From NCBI GenBank assembly GCA_947447265.1, contig CANFKC010000006.1, positions 62,001-126,000 of the forward strand: 64,000 nt of DNA, in the 5' to 3' direction. Position 1 is the stretch's first letter; each line of letters begins with the position of its first letter. This DNA comes from Chitinophagaceae bacterium. GTDB taxonomy: Bacteria; Bacteroidota; Bacteroidia; Chitinophagales; Chitinophagaceae. The position numbers and the translations under genes are program-made. Below are positions 37,386-45,600 of this stretch, one piece after another. Under the pieces are notes generated by a model. It was not told the DNA's origin and did not search any database. It saw nothing but the letters and a program-made list of their open reading frames with translations.

Positions 37386-37940
37386 ATGGAAACGAATCAA
37401 ATAGTAGGGGCCAGCGAAATGAATGGCAACCGAAGTATGCTTACTGGTATATTCTCTGACAGAGAAAGTGCAGAAAAGGCTTACCATACTTTGCAAGACA
37501 GAGGTTACACCAACAAAGAAATAAACCTCATCATGTCTGATGAAACTCGTAAAAAATATTTTGCCGATTCAATTTTGGCTGATGAATTTGGTAGTAATAT
37601 AGGTACTGGTGCTGGTGCGGGTTCTTTGCTGGGTGGCACTGTCGGTGCAATCGTCGCGATTGTAGTTGCAGTAGGTACAAGTCTCTTTATTCCGGGAATA
37701 GGGTTGGTAATTGCAGGCCCGCTGGCAGCAGGTTTAGCAGGCGCTGGCGCCGGGGCTGTAACAGGTGGTATATTGGGCGCACTTGTCGGCGCTGGCATGA
37801 CCGACGAACATGCTAAACTATACGAATCAGGTGTTAAGGAAGGTAAGATAATTATGAGCGTTTATCCACGTAATGAAGAAGAAGCGGAAGCCCTGGAACA
37901 AAACTGGAAAGAAAACAATGCACATGAAATTCACTCCTAA
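37386..37940 (+). CDS. YflT-like stress protein with glycine-zipper region
   Basis: A 184-aa protein. The first 55 residues (TGIFSDRESAEKAYHTLQDRGY) match the general stress protein 17M/YflT domain. Residues about 70-145 form a Gly/Ala-rich hydrophobic hairpin (GTGAGAGSLLGG, GAGAGAVTGGILGALVG), which suggests membrane association. The C-terminal segment returns to a small domain of the same type (VKEGKIIMSVYP). The family is linked to envelope or osmotic stress in annotation, but its mechanism is unknown. A terminator follows at 37982. Confidence 0.78.
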   Translation: METNQIVGASEMNGNRSMLTGIFSDRESAEKAYHTLQDRGYTNKEINLIMSDETRKKYFADSILADEFGSNIGTGAGAGSLLGGTVGAIVAIVVAVGTSLFIPGIGLVIAGPLAAGLAGAGAGAVTGGILGALVGAGMTDEHAKLYESGVKEGKIIMSVYPRNEEEAEALEQNWKENNAHEIHS

Positions 37941-37981
37941 CCTATCTAGCCTAAACCAATAATACGAAAACTTATTTGCGC

Positions 37982-38009
37982 AACGCCCCGGGTTAGGGGC
38001 GTTTTTTTA
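37982..38009 (+). terminator. Terminator shared by convergent genes
   Basis: AACGCCCC pairs with GGGGCGTT, followed by seven T. The stop codon of the convergent minus-strand gene (38007-38930) lies inside its tail. Confidence 0.88.
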
Positions 38010-38930
38010 ATGGCCTTTTTGTCTCATTTCACGGTCAACGTTTTTTTGCTCTCGGCGATTTTTATTATACCTGTTCCTGTATATTTTCAGCAGGTAGTAG
38101 ATGCGCCTTCTGCGCTCGCTGGCTATAGTTACATCAATCCTCTCCGTATCGTCATTATGTTCAAACGCGAGGTAGATGATTTTGGTGCTGTATTTTCCTG
38201 TGGAATAATCTACTTCCATACGCTCATGGTATAACTCGCTCCATGGTTTAAAACCAAGCGTTGGTGTTTCAATACCTGCATCACTAAGCGTAACATCTGG
38301 TCGGCCATGTTTGATGTTCTGCGACTTATAGATAGTGAAGGCTGTAAGACCAATCGGAATGATCGCTATACCAGTATGTACACAGATATTGAACAACCAC
38401 CAGGCTCTGGGGCCGGCACTATGATAAACCCAACTGTAGAACCCGATTGCTATTACCGTAGCGCCCATTAATGTTCTTATAATGTTGTATGCGTAAATAT
38501 TTACCGCCTCCGGAATGGTATCATCTTCAAGGTGCTTGTGCGACTCTTTAAATCGTTGTGCCAGCGCACCAAGTTTTTCCTTATCGGCTTTGCTCTCAAT
38601 TGCCAGTTTCCATTGCCAGGAACCCTTGCGGGGCAATATGTTTTCTTGCTCGGCAATGGCTTGCAGTTCATGCACATTATTAACGTGGCTGAAGGCCCAT
38701 ATGCGCCATTTTGTAGTTGCTATCAGGCTGAACAGGATGCCAAATACAAAAGTGCCGGCTATGAAGAAAACGGTAACGCAATTGGCCAGAATAGAATGGT
38801 CGCCCAGCGTTCCACTAAAAATGCCCGCTATTATGAACGCGATCATGATGGTTAGCATTGGTGCTTTAATGCGTAGGTTCGCCTGCTTTATAGCATCATC
38901 TATATTTATAGTGGGTTGTAGTGGGAACAT
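38007..38930 (-). CDS. Four-helix membrane protein, unknown
   Basis: A 307-aa protein with two transmembrane helices near residues 25-70, a soluble helical loop, another pair near 150-210, and a basic C-terminal tail (RRRRIYYLLKIYRNRYNKNRREQ). I do not recognise a family. The basic tail would face the cytoplasm and may bind nucleic acid or phospholipid headgroups; that is only a guess. Confidence 0.65.
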   Translation of the reverse strand: MFPLQPTINIDDAIKQANLRIKAPMLTIMIAFIIAGIFSGTLGDHSILANCVTVFFIAGTFVFGILFSLIATTKWRIWAFSHVNNVHELQAIAEQENILPRKGSWQWKLAIESKADKEKLGALAQRFKESHKHLEDDTIPEAVNIYAYNIIRTLMGATVIAIGFYSWVYHSAGPRAWWLFNICVHTGIAIIPIGLTAFTIYKSQNIKHGRPDVTLSDAGIETPTLGFKPWSELYHERMEVDYSTGKYSTKIIYLAFEHNDDTERIDVTIASERRRRIYYLLKIYRNRYNKNRREQKNVDREMRQKGH

Positions 38931-39087
38931 TTTATATAAAATTTAAAAATTGAATTGGATTTAACTACTGGACATATTGTACGCCGATAGAAAAATTAGT
39001 AACGCAATAGTACGATTTTGTTGCTCACATTCAACTGCCTGCCCGCAGGTGTTCAATTGTTTTACTACATTTGGTTTTGCTTCTTTT

Positions 39088-39293
39088 ATGTCCCTTTCTT
39101 CACCTCCAACTGCCGTTAGTACTTCCAGGTTTTTCGTACTCGACCATCTCCGGGCTCTTGCCATAATTTTTGTGTTTTTGTTTCATTCCCGCAATCGCAT
39201 TTATGGCCATCCCGACTGAGTGTCAGACATAGCAAAATTCGGCTGTACGGGTGTCGACATCATTTTTTTTAAGTGGGTTCCTCAGCTAGCTCC
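39088..39293 (+). pseudogene. Decayed N-terminus of an acyltransferase 3 gene
   Basis: Translation gives STSRFFVLDHLRALAII, FVFLFHSRN and IYGHPD, then an in-frame TGA where Trp is expected, then VSDIAKFGCTGVDIIFF. After a frameshift it reads LSGFL. This is the start of a family-3 acyltransferase (LDxLRALA, the His of FLFH, FGWTGVDLFFVLSGFL). Nothing recognisable continues past about 39293. It differs in sequence from the intact acyltransferase at 21661. Confidence 0.78.
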
Positions 39294-39406
39294 TAGTATT
39301 GACGTCAATTAATAATGACGGGTGCAAACTTTTTTCGAAGAACAATTATGGTAATTTTTATCGCGCTGCATACCATGTGATAAATGTGTTTATATATTTT
39401 TGTGGA

Positions 39407-41299
39407 ATGAAGAAGATGGTGCTGTTGGTTGCCGCGTGTTTGTTTACTTTAATAGTCAGTGCGCAGGTATCGGAACGGTTCAAAGAGCAACTCAATGCGA
39501 TCAATGCGATAAAAAATGATTCAATTCGTTTTGACTCCCTGTATCATTTCGGCCGGTTTGTGAGCGATGACGATATTCCCAGCGCCATTCTTATTGGGAA
39601 GGATCTGGTAAGGGAAGGAGAATTACATAATAACGATAGAGCAATCGCTAATGGCAATTACCTTTTGGGGATTTGCTACCAGTTTCTGCCCGATTTTCCA
39701 CAGGCATTAAAGCACTATCTGGTTGCACTTCGCTTGCAAAAGCAACTGAATAATGTCAATTTCGAAATTGGCACGTGCCTGGATATCGCCAATGTATATG
39801 AAGAAACGGGTGACCTGGAATTACAGAAGCAATTTATTCTGCAGGCAAAAAAAATATCCGATGAACATTTGAATGACCCTACCCTCGGCCGAAAGAGGCT
39901 GATGATATTTAATAATCTCGGCACTATCAGCAAAAAGGAAGGGAAGTACGATTCTGCGATTGTTTTTTACAATGAGGTAATTACAGGAGCCAGGCGCGCA
40001 GGTAATCTCTCTTTACTCATAGCAGGGCTGGGTAACCAGGCTATAGTGTACAAAACCACAAAGAATTTTAATGCAGCGCTTAAAGATTATAATGATGCCA
40101 TAGCCTTGATTGATACTAACGCAACTGATTTTGAAAGTCAGTTTCAGTTAGCCGCTATCTTAGATAACCTCGGTAATCTCTACTACGAAAAGGGCGACTA
40201 TAAACAGGCTGAAAGGAGCTTACTCAAGTCGATCGAATTGAATAAGAAGGTAAACGTGATAGACATCTACCGTGATTCTTATGAGACATTACGAAAGGTT
40301 TACATAGCAATAAAACGATACCCTGAAGCACTAGATTATTATGACAGGTGGGTTACCGTAAAAGACACAATACTCAATAAGCAAAAGTCGCAGCAGATAA
40401 AGGAATTGCAAACGCGGTACGATACGGAAACCAAAGACAAACAGATAACCACACAAGAAACCCAGATCGCATATAATCGCAAGATCAATTTCTTCCTGGT
40501 GCTGGTGTCTGTGCTGCTGTTGGTTATTGGGGCATTGGCATTTATCAGCCAACGGAGAACAGCAGCGCTGAACAAGGAAATTTCGCACAGGAAGCGGGAG
40601 GTAGAGCAACTGAATGATGTAAAAGACAGGATATTCAGCGTCATTAGCCATGATATGAAGACGCCTGTAAATTCCCTTATTGCCTTTACACAAATACTCG
40701 AAGGAGGCAACATCTCAACAGAGAAAATGACGAAGTATGCTGCGGCTCTTAAAACTACCCTGGGTTATACTGCGGGCCTTATGGAAAATCTGTTGAACTG
40801 GGCGCGTACTCAGATGCAGGGTTATAAACCGGTGATGGAGACATTTAATATTTCCGGTACAGTGCAACAGGCGATCAACCTAATAAAACAAGATGCGGAT
40901 AGTAAGCAGGTAAGTATCAATACCCTCATAGAAGGTGAAACCCTTGTTTTTGCCGATACTAATATGACTGCATTACTCCTGCGGAATTTACTGAGCAATG
41001 CGCTCAAGTACACACCCAATGGTGGAACTATTAGTTTATCGGCAAACACAGCAGAAGGTAAGGTGAACCTGTCGATTGAAGATACCGGGGTAGGCATGGA
41101 AGCCAGCCAGGTTAATGCTTTTAATTCAGCCGCATATGCTCAGCTGTTAGAAAGCAAGCCAGGCACAAACCAGGAGAAGGGAACCGGCCTGGGCCTTATG
41201 TTGTGCAAGAATTTTGCGTCACTTATGCAGGGTAGTATAGTATTAGAAAGTGAGCCAGGAAAAGGTAGCAAGTTCATTGTGACGTTACTTATGCCCTAG
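39407..41299 (+). CDS. TPR-containing sensor histidine kinase
   Basis: A 630-aa kinase with a signal peptide (residues 1-19), about five TPR-like repeats forming a periplasmic sensor (about 25-330), one transmembrane helix (about 365-385) and a short coiled coil. The HisKA domain follows with phosphoacceptor H415 (VISHDMKTPVNS), then HATPase_c with NLLSNALKYTPNGG, DTGVGM and GTGLGLMLC. A TATTTTTG element at 39395-39402 ends just 4 nt before the ATG, so a nearly leaderless mRNA is possible. Its stop lies 3 nt from the stop of the convergent LytTR regulator gene. Its partner is not proven. Confidence 0.9.
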   Translation: MKKMVLLVAACLFTLIVSAQVSERFKEQLNAINAIKNDSIRFDSLYHFGRFVSDDDIPSAILIGKDLVREGELHNNDRAIANGNYLLGICYQFLPDFPQALKHYLVALRLQKQLNNVNFEIGTCLDIANVYEETGDLELQKQFILQAKKISDEHLNDPTLGRKRLMIFNNLGTISKKEGKYDSAIVFYNEVITGARRAGNLSLLIAGLGNQAIVYKTTKNFNAALKDYNDAIALIDTNATDFESQFQLAAILDNLGNLYYEKGDYKQAERSLLKSIELNKKVNVIDIYRDSYETLRKVYIAIKRYPEALDYYDRWVTVKDTILNKQKSQQIKELQTRYDTETKDKQITTQETQIAYNRKINFFLVLVSVLLLVIGALAFISQRRTAALNKEISHRKREVEQLNDVKDRIFSVISHDMKTPVNSLIAFTQILEGGNISTEKMTKYAAALKTTLGYTAGLMENLLNWARTQMQGYKPVMETFNISGTVQQAINLIKQDADSKQVSINTLIEGETLVFADTNMTALLLRNLLSNALKYTPNGGTISLSANTAEGKVNLSIEDTGVGMEASQVNAFNSAAYAQLLESKPGTNQEKGTGLGLMLCKNFASLMQGSIVLESEPGKGSKFIVTLLMP

Positions 41300-41302
41300 A
41301 GT

Positions 41303-42055
41303 TTATTTCCCAATATGGCGGGTCACTATTTTTTTATTCACAACTTTATCAAGCAATAACTGGCGGAACGATGGGCTTAAGGGCAGGGTATGTTTATTGC
41401 CGATTATTATTTCATCGTTGCTGATGGAGCTGATGTGGTCGTGATTGATTATGTATGATTTGTGCGTCCTGGTAAAGTATTCCGAAGGGAGCTGTGTGTC
41501 TAGATTCTTCAGGCTAACCAGGGTGATATGGCGCTTGTCGTTTAAGGTGAATATTTTTGAAAAGTCGCCCATGCTCTCAATATAGGCCACCTCCTCAAAA
41601 TGTATTTTTACCAGGTCGTTTGATTCCCGGATGAAAAAATAATTCTCCTTCTCCAGGGTCATTGCCACGTGCCTTGTACTTGTTGATTGTTTTAGTTCAA
41701 GATATTCAACTGCCTTGGTAACCGATTTAAGTAACCGTTCAAAAGTAGCCGGCTTCGCAACAAAGTCTATTACATCAAGGTTGTAGCTTTCTACCGCATA
41801 TTCTGAATGGGCGGATATAAAAATGAAAACTGGTGTTTTCTTAATTGTTTTTATCAGGCTAAAGCCATCCAGCAGCGGCATATCTATGTCTGAAAATACG
41901 ATGTCGACATTGTTTTGGCTCAGGAATTGTTGCGCTTCGAAACCATCTGCGCAACTGGCAATAACATCGAGTTGTGGCATTTTGCCAAGGTGCATTTCCA
42001 GCAGGTCACGTTCCAGTAAGTTATCGCCGGCAATCAGGCATTTGTATCTGTGCAT
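41303..42055 (-). CDS. LytTR-family response regulator
   Basis: A 250-aa regulator with an N-terminal receiver domain (about 1-125), phosphoacceptor D56 in FSDIDMP, and the lysine of VAKPATF. A C-terminal LytTR DNA-binding domain (about 145-245) includes YIESMGDFSKIF and RTHKSYIINHDHI. The acidic pocket reads GD (residues 10-11) rather than the usual DD, so phosphorylation may be weaker or altered. The gene is convergent with the TPR kinase and divergent from a microprotein and a giant adhesin gene that carry candidate LytTR direct repeats. Confidence 0.93.
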   Translation of the reverse strand: MHRYKCLIAGDNLLERDLLEMHLGKMPQLDVIASCADGFEAQQFLSQNNVDIVFSDIDMPLLDGFSLIKTIKKTPVFIFISAHSEYAVESYNLDVIDFVAKPATFERLLKSVTKAVEYLELKQSTSTRHVAMTLEKENYFFIRESNDLVKIHFEEVAYIESMGDFSKIFTLNDKRHITLVSLKNLDTQLPSEYFTRTHKSYIINHDHISSISNDEIIIGNKHTLPLSPSFRQLLLDKVVNKKIVTRHIGK

Positions 42056-42082
42056 GGCTTTATATTATCCGGTGAGTTGGAG

Positions 42083-42090
42083 CAAATTTA
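42083..42090 (-). promoter_or_regulatory. LytTR regulator -7 element TAAATTTG
   Basis: On the minus strand a consensus TAnnTTTG lies 28 nt upstream of the response-regulator ATG. The direct repeats at 42123-42154 fall about 46-77 nt upstream of the start it predicts, so autoregulation is possible, although the repeats face the other way. Confidence 0.6.
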
Positions 42091-42122
42091 ATGACTGCGA
42101 GGGTAAATAATAATAAATCTTA

Positions 42123-42154
42123 TTTCGTCGACTATAATGGGGCTTTCGTCGACT
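42123..42154 (+). promoter_or_regulatory. Direct repeats TTTCGTCGACT (x2, 21 bp apart)
   Basis: Two identical 11-mers start at 42123 and 42144, 21 bp (two helical turns) apart. That is the architecture of LytTR operators. The TTCGT core also fits the known LytTR/AlgR preference. They lie between the regulator gene and a divergent microprotein frame, and end 28 nt before a TACTTTTG -7 element (42183-42190). Confidence 0.7.
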
Positions 42155-42182
42155 TTCACTCGTTCCAGCTAATGTGGATATC

Positions 42183-42190
42183 TACTTTTG
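42183..42190 (+). promoter_or_regulatory. -7 element TACTTTTG of the microprotein
   Basis: Consensus TAnnTTTG, 15 nt upstream of the ATG at 42206, with no TTG at -33. Its distance from the direct repeats matches that at the adhesin promoter (28 versus 27 nt), as expected for an activator-dependent promoter. Confidence 0.6.
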
Positions 42191-42205
42191 CCAAAATTTT
42201 GCCCT

Positions 42206-42370
42206 ATGCGGCGCAAAACCACATCCATGAAGTTTTATATCAGGTTGATATGGGCTGATCGCATTATTATTCTGCTGGTACTTATAGTGCTATCCGTGAT
42301 AATCGGACTATGGGTAAGGCAGTGCCTCTTGGTGAGTACTCTGGAAGAGCAATTGAATATCGTTTATTAA
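42206..42370 (+). CDS. Single-pass membrane microprotein (54 aa)
   Basis: The 54-codon frame starts MRRKTTSMKFYIRL and holds one strongly hydrophobic helix (about residues 20-37, IIILLVLIVLSVIIGLWV) preceded by basic residues and followed by an acidic-polar tail (STLEEQLNIVY). A translation start at 42227 is also possible. No homologue is recalled. Support comes from the promoter-like element and LytTR-type repeats placed exactly as they are for the adhesin gene. It could be a signalling or accessory membrane peptide of the two-component system. Confidence 0.5.
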   Translation: MRRKTTSMKFYIRLIWADRIIILLVLIVLSVIIGLWVRQCLLVSTLEEQLNIVY

Positions 42371-42498
42371 TACCGGCAGCCGCTTATGGAAATCTAGCTA
42401 TTACACATTGGTGTAGGGCATTATGTTTTGTTGGTTGGACAATCCCGGCCTGATTGCTTATCGCACTAAAATGTCGTTATAAATCTACTCAATGGTTG

Positions 42499-42530
42499 GT
42501 TGGTCTACTATTTCCATCTTTTCGTCGACT
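42499..42530 (+). promoter_or_regulatory. Candidate LytTR repeats of the adhesin gene
   Basis: TTTCGTCGACT at 42520-42530 is preceded 21 bp upstream by GTTGGTCTACT at 42499-42509 (8 of 11 identical). The pair ends 27 nt before TAACTTTG at 42558-42565, so the proximal copy would sit at about -51 to -41, beside the polymerase. There is no TTG at -33. Confidence 0.68.
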
Positions 42531-42557
42531 TGCAAAAACGTGGGTTTATCGGGCGGG

Positions 42558-42565
42558 TAACTTTG
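42558..42565 (+). promoter_or_regulatory. -7 element TAACTTTG of the adhesin gene
   Basis: Consensus TAnnTTTG giving a leader of about 34 nt before the ATG at 42605. Confidence 0.65.
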
Positions 42566-42604
42566 AAAAGTAATCGCAATTCTGAAGATTTAAATAGACC
42601 GTTT

Positions 42605-45600
42605 ATGAAGCATTTGATCGGAGCAGGTATCGTAATTTGTTTATTAACTTTTACCCGCATAGTTCATGCGCAGGTGGGTGTAGGCATTACTACGCCTGAC
42701 GCAAGTTCGCAGCTGGATATTACTGCAACAGGTAAGGGGTTGCTCATCCCCCGCATGACCCTGGCCAACCGGCCATCCAGCCCGGCTACCGGCCTTCTTA
42801 TTTACCAGACTGATAGCACTGCCGGGTTTTATTATTACGACGGCACAGCATGGAAAATGATAAGCACCACAACAAGTGCATCATCTGCATTTAACGACAC
42901 ATTACTTAGCAACCTGTACACCAACGGCTACCTGCTAACTGCAGACGGCAGTACTGGCATAAAGATATATGATAATGGCCAACAGGTAACTACAGGTGTG
43001 CTGGGCGGTGGCGCTTCATTGGGCGCTTCAGGTGCAGGCGTACGTATGTTCTGGTATCCCAAAAACGCAGCTTTCAGGGCCGGCGGAGTATCAGGCTCCA
43101 ACTGGGATGATGGCAATAATGGTAATTATTCAGCAGCCTTTGGGTATAACAATATGGCATCAGGCAATTACTCCTTTGCTGCCGGGGAGGCTTGTACTGC
43201 AACCGCTGCGCATACAGTAGTATCGGGGTACAACTCAACTGCCACTCAGGACGGAGCTGTTGCACTCGGGAACAACAACAACGCTACAGGCGCAAGTGGT
43301 ACTGCGGCAGGTAGGTATAACACCGCTTCGGGCTATGGGTCTGTAGCCATGGGTTACGATAATACGGCTAGTGGAACCGTTTCTGTAGCTATGGGTGGTA
43401 CCGCCACCGCCAGTGGAAGTTTTGCTACGGCTTTGGGAAATAATGCAGTAGCAAGCGGCAATCATTCCGTAGCTATGGGAAGTAACACATCAACAAGTAA
43501 TAAAGCTGGATCATTTATGCTGGGCGACAGTACATCAGGCTCGGCAAGTAACGATGTCGTAAACCAAATGATGATGCGCTTTAATGGTGGCTATAAACTA
43601 TTTACAAACTCAGGCGGCACAGAGGGCGCGGAATTGACAAACGGCGGTGTGCTTAAATATATGAATAATATAAGCGGTAGCTATGACGCACGCTCACTTA
43701 CTGACAAAGGTTATGTAGATAGCGTTATATCCTTAGCGAGTGCAACCGCTACCTTTAATGATACATTGACGCGCGATTTATACACGAGCGGCTACCTGGT
43801 AACCGCCGATGGAGCCACCGGGCTTTCTATGGGTAGTAATGGATTACTGATGGATACGGGAACATTGGGTACAGGCTCCAGCCTTGCAATTTCCGGTGCA
43901 GGAACCAGGATGTTCTGGTACCCTAAAAAGGCGGCATTCAGGGCAGGGGCATTGAGTGGCTCGCAATGGGATGATGCCAACATCGGTAGTAATTCAGTAG
44001 CGTTTGGCTGGAATAATACAGCCAGCGGTTCGCAGTCGTCAGCATTTGGACAGTGGAACACAGTGAGTGGTAACCAGTGTTTTGGGGCAGGTTATCAGAA
44101 CACAGTGAGTAATTTCACTGCAGCCGGTTTCGGATTTTCGAACAATTCTACCGGTTCCGGATCCATGGCTTTGGGCCAGTATAATACAGCTTCCAGTACA
44201 GGTAGTTTTGCTTCCGGATTTAACAATACATCTTCAGGTTACGGATCAGTGGCTCAGGGGTATAATAACACAGCCTCAAATATGGGCGCAGTAGCTCAGG
44301 GACTCTATAATACAGCTTCAAATATGGGGTCAGTGGCTATGGGCAGCAGCAATACGGCGAGCGGGTTATACGGTTTTGCTATGGGGCGCCAGGCAATGGC
44401 AACGGGCGACAATTCTGTTGCCATGGGATACAATGTTTCTACCAACGGCAAGCAGGGCTCATTCATTTTTGGCGATACTACGGCCGCAACATTAACACCT
44501 AACGATGCCGTAAACCAGATGATGATGCGCTTTAGCGGGGGATATAAGCTATATACCAATTCAACAGCTACCCAGGGTGCTCAGCTAACCAATGGCGGAG
44601 TTTTAAAGTACATGAACAATGTCAGTGGAAGCTATGATACGCGTTCGCTTACTGATAAAGGCTATGTGGATAGTGTTGTTGCGGCTTCTGCAACAGCATC
44701 GGTATTTGATGATACTTTGTTGAGCAATTTGTATACCAGTGGCTACATGGTCACAGCTGATGGCTCAACCGGAATAAAGATGTATGCCAACGGCATACTT
44801 GTAGACACTGGTGTTTTAGCTGGCGGCAGTGCATTAGCACCGGCGGGTGCTGGAACAAGGATGATGTGGTATCCTAAAAAAGCTGCATTTCGTGCCGGTG
44901 GAGTTTCTGGTGTAAACTGGAATGACGCCAACATAGGAAATTATTCTGCGGCATTTGGTTATGATACTAAGGCCAGCGGAGCATATAGTTTTACAGCCGG
45001 GGAAGGTTGTTCCAATGTAGCTTCACATAGTCTAGTAGCGGGTTATTTTTCATCGGCAACCCAGTCCGGCGCAGTAGCATTAGGTATACAGAATACATCA
45101 AGTGGCGCAAGCGCTACGGCTATTGGTAGGAATAATACGGCATCAGCCTTCGGAGCAACCGCGCTCGGCAACGGTAACACTGCAAGTGGCAATTCCGCCT
45201 TAGCAGCAGGTAACGCAGTTACATCAAGCGGCAATTATTCATTTGCTTTAGGTAGCAATGTTTCCACTAATGGTAAGGCTGGTTCCTTCATTTTAGGCGA
45301 TAGCACTGCAGCCACAACCAGCAGCGACACCACAAACCAGATGATGATGCGCTTTGCCGGCGGATACAAATTGTATAGTAATACCTCATTAACGCAAGGG
45401 TTTGAACTCTCGGCTTCAGGTAGCACAAAAGTAGGGCTATCAAATGCATCTACAGGCAACCAAAGTTTTGCAGCGGGAGCACTTGACACAGCAACAGGTA
45501 ACCAGTCAGTAGCGCTGGGCTATGACAACAATGCAACTGGTGCTCAAGCCACGGCTATAGGCTATCAATGCGCGGCAACCGGTGCTCAGAGTACTACAGC

